In this document: positions 17,788 through 26,656 of the stretch, one piece after another | Layout of the letters: every line of letters starts with the position of its first letter | How positions within the stretch are numbered: position 1 is the stretch's first letter | Assembly: GCA_015056585.1 (NCBI GenBank) | Contig: SVFZ01000045.1 | Location: 1-59,070 of the forward strand | Direction of reading: 5' to 3' | DNA: 59,070 bases | From: Butyrivibrio sp. | GTDB lineage: Bacteria; Bacillota; Clostridia; Lachnospirales; Lachnospiraceae | Made by a program: the position numbers and the translations under genes | Notes under the pieces: generated by a model | Databases searched by the model: none | What the model saw: only the letters and a program-made list of their open reading frames with translations | What the model was told of the DNA's origin: nothing

Positions 17788-19350
17788 ATGTTTTCTTTTA
17801 TCAAAACTCTTCCCGAAGAAGTGGGCGTTTCGTCATCCTGTATAAAAAAGCTTATGCTCACTCTTGATGAAAAAGAGATCCCAATGCATTCTCTTCTTAT
17901 AATGAAAGATGACAAGCTCATTCTCGAAAAATACTATGCTCCATATCAAAGGGATACTCTTCACAGAATGTTTTCTATCAGTAAGAGTCTGACAGCCCTT
18001 GGCATTTCTCTTTTGGAAGATGAAAAAAAGCTATCCATTGATGATCCTATAGTTAAATATTTCCCTGAATTTACAAATGAAAATACTCACCCCTTTATAA
18101 AGATGACCACCATCAAGAACATGCTGATGATGTGTACATGCCACGCTTCCACAACCTATAAGGTGGATATGAAATCAAACTGGGTAGAGAGCTTTTTTAC
18201 CGTCACTCCCACACATAAGCCCGGTACTGTATTTCACTATGACACCTCCGCAGCCCATGTTCTTTGTGCGCTTGTAGAGAAGCTCTCCGGCACTGATCTT
18301 CTCTCGTATCTCAAGGAAAAGGTCTTAAATCATCTTGATTTCAGTGAAGATTCCTATATGTTAAAAGACCCGTTTGGCGTATCCATGGGCGGCTCCGGTC
18401 TCATGGCAACTCCCATGGATTTACTTAAGATCACATATCTTCTGGATAAAAAAGGTACCGTAACCTGCTCTGACGGTAAGGAACGGACTCTTTTAAATCC
18501 CTCTTTTGTCCTGGCTGCCACCGGAAACCTGACCGATACCTGCATGACAGCACCGATATCAGGCGAAGCACAAGGCTACGGAATGCAGATCTGGCAAAAT
18601 GAAAAGGGGGGCTTTCTCCTCTATGGCATGGGCGGTCAGCTGGGAATACAGATTCCCGACAAAAACATGCTGATAGTTACAACTGCGGATACTCAGGGAA
18701 TTCAAGGTGGAAACCAGATCATTTACGATTCTGTTTATGAGTACCTGTATCCCTATGTTAAAAATGATCCCATAAGCAATATCAGCGATGAGCATAAATC
18801 TGCTTATGATGACATGAAAGAAACCGCCAAAAACCTTGCTATCGCTCCCCCACATCTTCCAAAATCCAGAAAAGGCGACTTCGTCCCACGCTTTTTTGGA
18901 TATGACATTAAAGATTCGGAAGATATACAGCAAAATGCAAAAGCCGCAGGCCGCAATGCTGATAATCACTTCGTAAGGCTTAAATATGCTCTTTCCGAAA
19001 ACAAATCAGGTTTTTCCTCATTGACAGTCAATTTGTCAGAGGATGGTTATTCTTCTCTCCGCTTCAGATCTCCTGACGGAGACAGTGAAAAGAAATATGA
19101 CATAAGCTTTGGTATTGGCAAAATGTGCGAGGGAGATTTTCCTGTCTATGGCACCCATTATACTGCCGGCGCCATCTGGCTTAGAGAAAATGTATTGTTC
19201 ATAAAGGTGCATCTTATCGGGGAAAGTGTAGGTTCTATCCGCTTTGAATTATATTTTGAAAAAGATGATGTGACAGTATTTATGAGAAAGATAGAAGAAA
19301 CCTACTTTAAAGAATTTGACGGTCATCTCTACGGAACTTTATTGTCTTAA
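17788..19350 (+). CDS. Serine hydrolase, beta-lactamase/penicillin-binding-protein fold
   Basis: The protein is 520 residues. The N-terminal 330 residues have the class C beta-lactamase/esterase fold: SISK (Ser63-Lys66, nucleophile and base) in FSISKSLTALGISLLE, the FHYDTSAAHVL segment at the second motif position (YDT in place of YxN), and GMGGQLGIQIP at the third. The remaining 190 residues are an uncharacterised beta-rich extension. There is no signal peptide, so it is probably a cytosolic esterase or peptidase rather than a true beta-lactamase. It is one of the few plus-strand genes, has a GAAAGGA box before ATG, and is convergent with GH35 across a bidirectional terminator. Confidence 0.82.
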   Translation: MFSFIKTLPEEVGVSSSCIKKLMLTLDEKEIPMHSLLIMKDDKLILEKYYAPYQRDTLHRMFSISKSLTALGISLLEDEKKLSIDDPIVKYFPEFTNENTHPFIKMTTIKNMLMMCTCHASTTYKVDMKSNWVESFFTVTPTHKPGTVFHYDTSAAHVLCALVEKLSGTDLLSYLKEKVLNHLDFSEDSYMLKDPFGVSMGGSGLMATPMDLLKITYLLDKKGTVTCSDGKERTLLNPSFVLAATGNLTDTCMTAPISGEAQGYGMQIWQNEKGGFLLYGMGGQLGIQIPDKNMLIVTTADTQGIQGGNQIIYDSVYEYLYPYVKNDPISNISDEHKSAYDDMKETAKNLAIAPPHLPKSRKGDFVPRFFGYDIKDSEDIQQNAKAAGRNADNHFVRLKYALSENKSGFSSLTVNLSEDGYSSLRFRSPDGDSEKKYDISFGIGKMCEGDFPVYGTHYTAGAIWLRENVLFIKVHLIGESVGSIRFELYFEKDDVTVFMRKIEETYFKEFDGHLYGTLLS

Positions 19351-19365
19351 AATACCGCAATTGAA

Positions 19366-19397
19366 AAAGCCACCGGTTTAAAATTCCCGGTGGCTTT
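19366..19397. terminator. Bidirectional terminator between serine hydrolase and GH35 genes
   Basis: An 11-bp perfect stem AAAGCCACCGG / CCGGTGGCTTT with a 10-nt loop has T-rich tails on both strands. It sits between two convergent stop codons 50 bp apart. Confidence 0.92.
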
Positions 19398-19400
19398 GTT

Positions 19401-21269
19401 TTAGCCGATATCAGGTTTATCACAAAGTCTGATGCTGTCTTTAACTTTTCCGTCTGTTTCAAAAATGATGATCTCATTCTCGCCATCTTTTAGAAGCGGC
19501 GCAGGAATGTAAAGTCTCTTCTGAGGTCCGATCTCCCAGAATCTTCCCAGATTAAATCCGTTTATGAAGGCAACACCTTTGCCCCAGCCTTCAAAATCAA
19601 GGAAAGTATCTCCTTTTTCAGAAACATCAAATGTAAATCTGTAGAAGGAAGGTGTATTCTCTTTATACTCCTTGGAAAAATCAACCTTTTCAATGTTATC
19701 AAAAGGAAGTGTATAGATGTCCCAGTCGTTGTGGATATGTCCGTTTATCTGAACGCAGCGACCGATTCCCTTTCTCTGGGTCTCCATTCTGGGACCAAAG
19801 TTAACTCTACCCATGTTCTCCACAAGAATATCAAATTTTTCGTTAAGGCCCTCTAAAGATCCGGTGGAGAGGCCTGCTTCACCGATTGCTGCAGCAGCCG
19901 TTTCAGGAGTCAGCCCTCTTTCCATCATAAACTTACCGGCAAGCATCTGTGCAGGCTGTGAGCAGGCAAGGAACTTCTCCATAGGAATTTCAACTTCATT
20001 GTCAAGCTCGTGGTCGTAGAGTGTGACTAAAGGATTTTCATCCACAAAGACATTTGCTCTGTCCGCTGTTTCCCAAAGCTTTAACTTGGCAATTCCGGCC
20101 TCTGAATGAAGTCTTGATCTATAGAGGATATAACCGTAGCTTTGTCCAAGCTCTTCCATATTTACTGTATAGGGAAGATGCACAGGGCTGCTCAAGTCAT
20201 CAACAACAGAGAAAAGACTTACCTTTTCCTTACAGGAAAGCTCCCCATAGCTCTTTCTCTTTATGTCCATGCTAAGCTTAACTTCAGGCACATCAACATA
20301 TTTGGAGATCACTTCCTTGTACTTTTTGTACTTTTCTGTTATCTGCCCGTCCTCAGTAAGAATTCCGTCATAGTCATAGCTGGTAACATCAGGAGTAAGA
20401 GCATCATAGTAATTGGATCCATTCATAAATCCAAAGTTTGTACCGCCTTGGAACATGTAGATACTGACATTTCCAAGCTCCAGCATTTTATCCAGGTCCT
20501 CTGTGCTCTGAACAAGATTGCCCTTCATATGTCCGCCGTTACCCCAATGGTCAAACCATCCAATCCAGAACTCAGCGCACATAAGTGGTCCGCCATTTGT
20601 ATAGTTCTTGATAACATCAAATCTCTCTTTTGTCTTTGATCCAAAGTTACCTGTCGGATGAGCTCCTTTTGCATATCCTCCCCTGTAGCTCTCATGATAT
20701 GGGCCATCTGAAGTGATAAGTGGCACGGTAACCCCGTATTTAACCATTATGTCATGCATAAACTTCATATACTCATGATCATTGGCATAGTATCCGTACT
20801 CATTCTCTATCTGCATCAGGATAATATTTCCGCCGTTATCTATCTGGTACTTTGTAATCCTTGGCATAAGAACCTTATAGTAGTTTTCGACCGCATCCAT
20901 AAAGGGCTTGTAGCTTACACGAAGACGCATATTTCTGTCTTTTAAAAGCCATGCCGGAAGTCCGCCGAACTCCCACTCTGCACAGATATAAGGAGATGGT
21001 CTGATAATAATATAAAGTCCAAGTTCTGTGGCAGTCTGAATGAATTTTTCTACATCACAGAATCCGTCAAATACAAATTCTCCCTCTTTGGGCTCAACAA
21101 GATTCCAGGGAATATATGTCTCTACCGTATTGCACCCCAAAGCTTTAAGCTTTTCAAGCCTGTCCCTCCAGTACTCAGGAACAGTCCTGAAATAATGAAA
21201 AGATCCCGATATCACCTTAAAGGGCTTATCATCAAGGTAAAAAGTATCTCTAATCTCAAATTTTCCCAT
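19401..21269 (-). CDS. GH35 beta-galactosidase
   Basis: The protein is 622 residues. It is a glycoside hydrolase family 35 enzyme that removes terminal beta-galactosyl residues. Catalytic motifs are LMQIENEYG (acid/base Glu157) and LMCAEFWIGWFDHWG (nucleophile Glu233). Other family blocks are SGSFHYFR, ETYIPWNLVEP and the C-terminal galactose-binding-like segment GVAFINGFNLGRFWEIGPQ. There is no signal peptide, so it acts on imported oligosaccharides. The start at 21269 has GGGAG 8 nt upstream; an ORF extension to 21314 has no ribosome-binding site. It lies directly downstream of the LacI-controlled sugar importer, which fits import followed by intracellular cleavage. Confidence 0.95.
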   Translation of the reverse strand: MGKFEIRDTFYLDDKPFKVISGSFHYFRTVPEYWRDRLEKLKALGCNTVETYIPWNLVEPKEGEFVFDGFCDVEKFIQTATELGLYIIIRPSPYICAEWEFGGLPAWLLKDRNMRLRVSYKPFMDAVENYYKVLMPRITKYQIDNGGNIILMQIENEYGYYANDHEYMKFMHDIMVKYGVTVPLITSDGPYHESYRGGYAKGAHPTGNFGSKTKERFDVIKNYTNGGPLMCAEFWIGWFDHWGNGGHMKGNLVQSTEDLDKMLELGNVSIYMFQGGTNFGFMNGSNYYDALTPDVTSYDYDGILTEDGQITEKYKKYKEVISKYVDVPEVKLSMDIKRKSYGELSCKEKVSLFSVVDDLSSPVHLPYTVNMEELGQSYGYILYRSRLHSEAGIAKLKLWETADRANVFVDENPLVTLYDHELDNEVEIPMEKFLACSQPAQMLAGKFMMERGLTPETAAAAIGEAGLSTGSLEGLNEKFDILVENMGRVNFGPRMETQRKGIGRCVQINGHIHNDWDIYTLPFDNIEKVDFSKEYKENTPSFYRFTFDVSEKGDTFLDFEGWGKGVAFINGFNLGRFWEIGPQKRLYIPAPLLKDGENEIIIFETDGKVKDSIRLCDKPDIG

Positions 21270-21421
21270 AACACTATCTCCCATCAAACAATAATAATTT
21301 ATTATCAGTGGCATCCTGGGGCCTTAACAAAAATGTATTTTCCACTTATATAAACACTTTGATTTTAAAATGCTTGTATAAAAAGAAAAGCAATATCGTG
21401 ATATAACCCTTTTTAACCATA

Positions 21422-21459
21422 AAGGGAATACTGCTCCATTATCGAAACAGTATTCCCTT
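21422..21459 (-). terminator. Terminator after the solute-binding protein gene
   Basis: A 12-bp perfect stem AAGGGAATACTG / CAGTATTCCCTT with a 14-nt loop lies 36 bp past the stop at 21495. T-runs are modest on the minus strand, so some read-through into the GH35 gene is possible. Confidence 0.75.
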
Positions 21460-21494
21460 GTCTTTTTGGTTACATTGTTAAAATGTATTCCGAA

Positions 21495-23150
21495 TTACTT
21501 GTAAAGAGCATCGAACTGTGCCTGAAGCTCTGCTGTAACATCATCGATGCCGGCCTTCTTAAGAGCATCCTGGTACTCAGCAACGATCTCTTCTGCAGTT
21601 CCTTTGTACTTACCAAATGCAATCTGCTTCATGTATGTTGTATGGATATCGTTGATGTTGTCAATCTTGGACTGAATATCATCTACGTTAGGAACAAACT
21701 GTCCATATGGATAGTCGATCTTTATTGCGTCATACTCTTTGTAAAGTTTCTCAATAGCATCCCAGTTCATTGTAGCGTCCTTGATCTCAAGGTCATCGTT
21801 ACGTCCCCACCAGTAGTTAACTGAGATTCCGTCTGTAGCTGAGTTGTATCCGTCAGGAGTCTTTCTCATGCCATCTTCTGTGATCTCGTAAGAAACGCCC
21901 TCAACACCATAGTTGAAAAGCCTGTAGCACTCAGGATCGTTTCTGATAAGGTCATAAACCATAAGTGCTCTCTCAGGGTTCTTGGAAGCTGCTGAAACAG
22001 CCATAGCACCGTGAGTGATTGAAAGAGCTACAAGGTTCTGTGTCTCCTCACCAAAGTAGAAGAAACCAGTCTCTGCGTTAGGATCGTCGTAGATTGTGTA
22101 TCCATCCTTGTGTGAGCAAAGATCTGTCCAAGTCTGTGTGTGGTGCTGTTCAGCTGCTACACGGCCAATCTTATAGTCTTCTCTGTTATCAGAAGTTGTG
22201 TTGTTAAGTACGTCTGTCTTCCAAACGCCGATCTCGTCCCACTCCTTCATCATCTTAGCAAACTCTACAAGAGAATCTGTATCTGTTACGTAAGGTGAAT
22301 ATACTGTGTAGAGGTCATCCTTTGTGCCGCCCCACATAGCGCCGGCATTGATACCATCAATTGAAACGTAGTTGGAGTGAGATGTGATCCATCCGCCAAC
22401 CATTGTTGCATACTGTGTACCGTCAGAATCCCAAGGAATAACATCAGGATATGTCTCTTTTACATACTTAAAGTATGTTGTAAGATCTTCCCAGCTCTTT
22501 ACACCATCAGCAAGTCCGGCTTCCTTAGCCCAGTCAAGACGATATGCAAATCCGTGGTTTGTCCACTGTGCGTAGTTGTCTTCAGGCATAAGATAGATTT
22601 CACCGTTGTATTTGCAAAGTTCCCAGTGCTCAGGTGAAACTGATTCCCATGTCTTTGGAGCATATGTCTTAAGCATATCCTCTGAAAGCTCAAGGAAAGC
22701 ACCGTTCTTGGCATTTGGCCAAGCATCAAGCCAGTCAGAAGCTGTACCAACCAGGTCTACAGTTCCGTCCATACGTGCAAGAGTAAGGTTGTAGTTTGAA
22801 AGATAATCTGTCCAGTCGATGTAGTAAACTTCAAGCTCTGCATTAACCTTCTCTGTAAGGATCTTGTTAAGCTGCTCAAGCATTGCATCTGTCTGGTTTC
22901 CTTCAGGAGCGCCACCGGTTGTCATGTAAGTAATAACTACGTGCTCTGATGTGTCGATTGCAGGTGCCTCAGCTGCTGTATCTGCAGCTGCTGTATCTGT
23001 GCTTGTTGTGTCAGATGTTGTTGTTGTCGCTGTTTCTGTCTCAGCAGCTGTATCATTACTTGTTGTAGTGTCAGCTGTAGATGATCCACATGCAGCGATT
23101 CCCATTACCATGCTTGCGCTGAGTAATGTTGCTAATAACTTTTTCTTCAT
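21495..23150 (-). CDS. Oligosaccharide ABC transporter solute-binding lipoprotein
   Basis: The protein is 551 residues with a lipoprotein signal ending AACG (lipobox Cys21). It is followed by a Thr/Ser/Ala-rich linker (about 24-70) and a large extracellular solute-binding domain of the LplA/YtcQ group. Typical sequences are VVITYMTTGGAPEGNQTDAM, the DWLDAWPNAKNGAFLELSEDM region and NPERALMVYDLIRND. It delivers oligosaccharides to the two permeases encoded just upstream. No ATPase gene is present; such systems usually share an MsmX-type ATPase. A CCCC/GGGG hairpin in the 101-bp gap before it may help raise its level above that of the permeases. Confidence 0.9.
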   Translation of the reverse strand: MKKKLLATLLSASMVMGIAACGSSTADTTTSNDTAAETETATTTTSDTTSTDTAAADTAAEAPAIDTSEHVVITYMTTGGAPEGNQTDAMLEQLNKILTEKVNAELEVYYIDWTDYLSNYNLTLARMDGTVDLVGTASDWLDAWPNAKNGAFLELSEDMLKTYAPKTWESVSPEHWELCKYNGEIYLMPEDNYAQWTNHGFAYRLDWAKEAGLADGVKSWEDLTTYFKYVKETYPDVIPWDSDGTQYATMVGGWITSHSNYVSIDGINAGAMWGGTKDDLYTVYSPYVTDTDSLVEFAKMMKEWDEIGVWKTDVLNNTTSDNREDYKIGRVAAEQHHTQTWTDLCSHKDGYTIYDDPNAETGFFYFGEETQNLVALSITHGAMAVSAASKNPERALMVYDLIRNDPECYRLFNYGVEGVSYEITEDGMRKTPDGYNSATDGISVNYWWGRNDDLEIKDATMNWDAIEKLYKEYDAIKIDYPYGQFVPNVDDIQSKIDNINDIHTTYMKQIAFGKYKGTAEEIVAEYQDALKKAGIDDVTAELQAQFDALYK

Positions 23151-23251
23151 TTGAATCCTCCTTTAAGAAAAATGAATATGTTAGCCCCAACTTTTTTAAG
23201 GGGTACAACCAATGTAATAAGGTAGCTTCGAAAAAACCTCAGCAAGTCCTC

Positions 23252-24172
23252 TCAGCCCTTTACTGCGCCGACTGTAATACCGCCGATGAAGTATTTCTGA
23301 ACGAATGGGTACAGGAAGACGATAGGTCCTGTTGCCATTACTGCTGTTGCCATCTTAAGTGACTCTGTAGGCACATCTGTAAGTGAGATGTACTGTCCTG
23401 CAATTGAATTCTTGAGAGCCTGAGTTTCATTTACAACTTTGTAAAGCTGGAACTGAAGAGGCTTAACTGCAACTCTTGAGCTCAAGAACAGGGATGACTG
23501 ATACCACTCATTCCAGTAGCCCAGTGCAAGGAAAAGACCGATTGTAGCAAGTGCAGGTTTGAGCATAGGCAGGATAAGTCTTGTAAAAATAACCATATCT
23601 CCTGCGCCGTCAATCTTACCTGACTCTGTAATCTCATGAGGAATCGCCTTAACGAAGTTCTTCATAAGGATAATAAGCCATGGCGACATAAGAAGCGGGA
23701 AAAATACTGCCAAATAGCTGTCGTTAAGCTTATAGGTCTGAGTTATCAGCAGATAGTATGGTGCCAGACCTGCTGAGAACAGTGATGTAAAGTAAATATA
23801 GAATGAAATTGCATTTCTGAGAGGGAAATCTTTTCTCTGAAGTGCATATCCGGTCATTGCAATAATCAAAAGACCAACCACTGTTCCGCAAAGTGTAAGT
23901 GTTATTGTAAGACCATATGACTTCCAGATCATTCCTCCTCTTACAACCATTTCATAGGCCTTAAGGGTAAAGTCCTTAGGAATGAGCTTAACACCTTCCG
24001 CTCTTATAACTGTCTCATTTGTAAAAGATGTTCCGATGATAATAAGGAACGGAAAAATACAAGCAAGTGCATATAATGTGATCAGAATATATCCAAATGT
24101 TCTGATTATAATATCTGAAGCGCCAAGTTTTACTTTAACGCCTGTCATTTCTAATTCATTGGTTTTTGACAT
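23252..24172 (-). CDS. Carbohydrate ABC transporter permease (LplC/YtcP type)
   Basis: The protein is 306 residues with six predicted membrane helices, the first at about 28-50. The EAA loop segment EITESGKIDGAGDMVIFTRLILPMLKPAL contacts the ATPase, and the C-terminus ends FVQKYFIGGITVGAVKG, a hallmark of this permease class. It forms the channel with the 318-aa permease upstream. It is the second gene of the importer operon. Confidence 0.94.
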   Translation of the reverse strand: MSKTNELEMTGVKVKLGASDIIIRTFGYILITLYALACIFPFLIIIGTSFTNETVIRAEGVKLIPKDFTLKAYEMVVRGGMIWKSYGLTITLTLCGTVVGLLIIAMTGYALQRKDFPLRNAISFYIYFTSLFSAGLAPYYLLITQTYKLNDSYLAVFFPLLMSPWLIILMKNFVKAIPHEITESGKIDGAGDMVIFTRLILPMLKPALATIGLFLALGYWNEWYQSSLFLSSRVAVKPLQFQLYKVVNETQALKNSIAGQYISLTDVPTESLKMATAVMATGPIVFLYPFVQKYFIGGITVGAVKG

Positions 24173-24213
24173 TTTTAGCTCCTCTTTTCTTTGTACTTAT
24201 GGACTGCAAATAA

Positions 24214-25170
24214 TTAGAACAGTGAATAGTCAGGATCGATCTTCTTAACTATGAAGTTAACTGTCATAACCATTACAAATCCAATAATAGACTGATACAA
24301 ACCAACAGCTGATGCTGTAGAGAAGTTAAAGTCTGTAATAGTAGCACGATATACATATGTCTCAATAATATCTGTTGTAGGATAAAGAAGTGAGTTTGTT
24401 CCGATAATGTTGTAGAACAAACCGAAGTTACCTTTTACGATTCCGCCAAGAGCGAACAGAAGAAGGATAACTATTGTAGGTTTAAGTCCCGGAAGAATGA
24501 TGTATCTGATCTTCTGGAAAGCATTAGCTCCATCAACCTTGGCTGCTTCAATTATCTCTGCATCAATTCCGCAAATGGCTGCGAAATAAACAACTGAGTT
24601 ATATCCTGTCTGCTGCCATAAATGAACGATTACCAGGATTACCGGCCATACCGAAGGATCCGAGTAAGGCCCCCATTTCTCTCTTCCGAGAGATGTAAGG
24701 ATCTCATTTACAAATCCATAGTCATAGTTCAAAAGGTTATATACAAGAATTCCTACCAAAACCTGTGAAATGAAATAAGGCAGGAACATCATTGTCTGTG
24801 AAACCTTCTTGAAAAGCTTGCTCTGCATTTCATTAAGAAGAATAGCAACCAGAATAGCAAGGAAGTTTCCAAGAATGATAAATGCTATGTTATAAAGGAT
24901 TGTGTTCTTAGTCAGTTCGAAGAGCTTACCTGATTCAGCCAGGAACTGGAAGTTCTTAAGTCCCACAAACTTACTGCCGAAAATTCCGTCTCTGTAATTA
25001 TACTTAACGAATGCTACCCAGATACCGGGCATTGGCATATAGCTGAACAAAAAGAAAAAGACTACTGCAGGCAGGCACATAAGCTCAAGAACTCTGTATC
25101 TCCATAAAGTCTCAAGCACCCCGCGCTTTTTAACCCCTGTAGTAGAAGAATTATGTGACATTCTACTCAT
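24214..25170 (-). CDS. Carbohydrate ABC transporter permease (LplB/YteP type)
   Basis: The protein is 318 residues with six membrane helices. FFLFSYMPMPGIWVAFVKYNYRDGIFGSKFVGLKNF marks the N-terminal helix and loop of LplB-type permeases, and DAEIIEAAKVDGANAFQKIRYIILPGLKP is the EAA loop. The start at 25170 has GGGAGG 7 nt upstream; an ORF extension to 25245 lacks a ribosome-binding site and runs over the leader. It is the first gene of the operon, transcribed from a promoter flanked by two LacI-type operators. Confidence 0.94.
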   Translation of the reverse strand: MSRMSHNSSTTGVKKRGVLETLWRYRVLELMCLPAVVFFFLFSYMPMPGIWVAFVKYNYRDGIFGSKFVGLKNFQFLAESGKLFELTKNTILYNIAFIILGNFLAILVAILLNEMQSKLFKKVSQTMMFLPYFISQVLVGILVYNLLNYDYGFVNEILTSLGREKWGPYSDPSVWPVILVIVHLWQQTGYNSVVYFAAICGIDAEIIEAAKVDGANAFQKIRYIILPGLKPTIVILLLFALGGIVKGNFGLFYNIIGTNSLLYPTTDIIETYVYRATITDFNFSTASAVGLYQSIIGFVMVMTVNFIVKKIDPDYSLF

Positions 25171-25240
25171 AAACGAGCCTCCCATATTACTTACGATTGT
25201 TGAAATAATGTACAGTCCCCACTTGTGCATTTTGACAACT

Positions 25241-25254
25241 TGCAACCGATTTCA
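25241..25254. promoter_or_regulatory. LacI/CcpA-type operator O1, downstream of the importer promoter
   Basis: TGCAACCGATTTCA has the LacI-family pattern with a central CG and lies just downstream of the predicted start of transcription. It differs at one arm position from the site in front of the lacI gene. It matches the cre consensus TGWAANCGNTNWCA in 13 of 14 positions. Confidence 0.75.
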
Positions 25255-25262
25255 TACTTCAA

Positions 25263-25291
25263 TTTAAACATTAATGCCTAGTTTTCGTCAA
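25263..25291 (-). promoter_or_regulatory. Promoter of the oligosaccharide importer operon
   Basis: On the minus strand, -35 TTGACG (25286-25291), a 17-bp spacer and -10 TTTAAA (25263-25268) lie about 95 bp before the first permease start and between two operators whose centres are exactly 60 bp apart. Confidence 0.7.
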
Positions 25292-25300
25292 CCCATTTTC

Positions 25301-25314
25301 TGAAACCGATTGCA
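25301..25314. promoter_or_regulatory. LacI/CcpA-type operator O2, upstream of the importer -35
   Basis: TGAAACCGATTGCA is the mirror partner of O1 and lies 9 bp upstream of the -35. Two sites flanking one promoter are the arrangement used for loop-type repression by LacI-family proteins. Confidence 0.75.
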
Positions 25315-25356
25315 ATTTTGGCAATTAGTACAAATATCAGCTCCGTTTTTTTGTAG

Positions 25357-25372
25357 AAAACGTTTACGTTTT
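25357..25372. promoter_or_regulatory. Perfect inverted repeat in the importer upstream region
   Basis: AAAACGT and ACGTTTT are separated by 2 bp. This is a dyad distinct from the three CCGA operators, 45 bp upstream of O2. It may bind another regulator. The rest of the 342-bp gene-free stretch 25171-25512 holds the promoter, O1, O2 and the lacI terminator. Confidence 0.4.
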
Positions 25373-25465
25373 GTATAATATGTCAAATATTGTATACACA
25401 TGTACGAAATCAAAATCTGAATCCGCTTTCATTTGTTTCAAAATCATTGCTGCTTTTCACATAAA

Positions 25466-25492
25466 AAATGCACATCAATAAGATGCGCATTT
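25466..25492 (-). terminator. Terminator of the lacI-type regulator gene
   Basis: An 11-bp stem (AAATGCGCATC / GATGTGCATTT on the minus strand, one G-U pair) has a 5-nt loop followed by TTT. It lies 21 bp past the stop at 25513 and keeps the regulator and importer as separate transcripts. Confidence 0.8.
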
Positions 25493-25512
25493 TGTGGAAA
25501 ACTGATTTAAAA

Positions 25513-26562
25513 TTATTTTCTTACGGGTCCGCTGCTCTCTCTGATAACAAGCTTGGGTTCAACCTTGGTGACAGCTTCGCAGGGTTCTCCCTTAGAAGCT
25601 GCAATTGCTGTGTTAATCAGCAGTTCTCCAAACCTCTTGTAGTTGTAGTCTACGCTGGTAAGCTTTGGAAGTGTAAGATCAGCTATATAGGTATTATCAA
25701 AGCTGACAATTGATATATCCTCAGGAATGCTGAGGCCATGCTCTCTTATGCTGCGGATAATCCCACTGGCAGCAAAGTCATTGATCGCAATGACCGCGGT
25801 AGGAATCTCGGGAAGTTCAAATATTTTGTTCATGGCAGCATAACCTGAAGCCGGATCATAGGAGCTGTTTACCACATATTCCCCTCTTTCCGGTATTCCC
25901 CTGGCCTTTAAGTTCTCCTGGTATCTCTGATATTTATAAAATGTTGAGGCAACTCTCATGTTTCCGCCTACAAGAGCAATCCTCTCATGGCCAAAAGAAA
26001 TAAGATGCTCCATCACCAGATTCATTCCCTCGGCCTCGTCGATCACAACACTGTATACCGGCGCCTTATCCAGCTTTCCTGTGACAATTACAGGGGTTGT
26101 GGCTACTATACTCCTGACCTTTTCGGCATAGGAGTCATCGGTTATAAGGTCATCGACACGGCCTCCCATCTGAATGATGGCATCCACCTTCTGTTGGGTA
26201 AAAAGATCCAGTGAATCTGCTTCTCTTTTAATTTGATCAAGGGTATTTGTAAGATTGACACTGTAGCCCGCTTTCTCAGCCGCCATCTCGCAAGCTACAA
26301 AAAGCGCTGAGTAGTAAGGGTTTCTCACATCTGCTGAAATGATACCAATAGTCTTGGTTGCAGTATCGGATAATCCCTTGGCCAGTGCATTTGGTTTGAA
26401 ATTATATTTTTTTATCAGGTTAAGTATTCTGTCCTTCTTCTCTTTTCTGACAGAAGCACTACCATTAAGAACACGTGAAACAGTAGAAGCAGAGACCCCT
26501 GCTTCCTCAGCGATATCATAGATTGTAATCGTTTTACCGGTGTTCAGTTTTTCTTTTTCCAT
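25513..26562 (-). CDS. LacI-family transcriptional regulator
   Basis: The protein is 349 residues. The N-terminal helix-turn-helix and hinge (about 12-65) read TIYDIAEEAGVSASTVSRVLNGSASV...RILNLIKKYNFKPNALAKGL, the exact LacI-family pattern. A periplasmic-binding-type effector domain follows, with IGIISADVRNPYYSALF and SIVSFDNTYIADLTLPKLTSVDYNY. The gene lies just upstream of the oligosaccharide importer and has an operator identical in core to those at the importer promoter, so autoregulation and local control are likely. The inducer is unknown; a galactoside is suggested by the GH35 gene. Confidence 0.94.
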   Translation of the reverse strand: MEKEKLNTGKTITIYDIAEEAGVSASTVSRVLNGSASVRKEKKDRILNLIKKYNFKPNALAKGLSDTATKTIGIISADVRNPYYSALFVACEMAAEKAGYSVNLTNTLDQIKREADSLDLFTQQKVDAIIQMGGRVDDLITDDSYAEKVRSIVATTPVIVTGKLDKAPVYSVVIDEAEGMNLVMEHLISFGHERIALVGGNMRVASTFYKYQRYQENLKARGIPERGEYVVNSSYDPASGYAAMNKIFELPEIPTAVIAINDFAASGIIRSIREHGLSIPEDISIVSFDNTYIADLTLPKLTSVDYNYKRFGELLINTAIAASKGEPCEAVTKVEPKLVIRESSGPVRK

Positions 26563-26587
26563 AAAAATCTCCGTCTTGGGGACTGTC

Positions 26588-26601
26588 TGAAACCGATTTC
26601 A
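26588..26601. promoter_or_regulatory. LacI/CcpA-type operator at the lacI gene
   Basis: TGAAACCGATTTCA has perfect TGAAA/TTTCA arms. It overlaps the predicted transcription start of the regulator gene. It also satisfies the B. subtilis cre consensus in all 14 positions, so CcpA binding is an alternative. Confidence 0.8.
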
Positions 26602-26606
26602 TTTTA

Positions 26607-26635
26607 ATCTTAAGAAATATTGATGACAATGTCAA
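26607..26635 (-). promoter_or_regulatory. Promoter of the lacI-type gene
   Basis: On the minus strand a consensus -35 TTGACA (26630-26635), a 17-bp spacer and -10 TAAGAT (26607-26612) are followed at once by the operator 26588-26601. Confidence 0.8.
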
Positions 26636-26656
26636 GAATGTTTATGCAATAAATTC

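Noticed and set aside
17788..19350. Antibiotic resistance beta-lactamase
   Set aside because: The fold matches, but there is no signal peptide and the second motif is YDT. A cytosolic esterase or peptidase is more likely.
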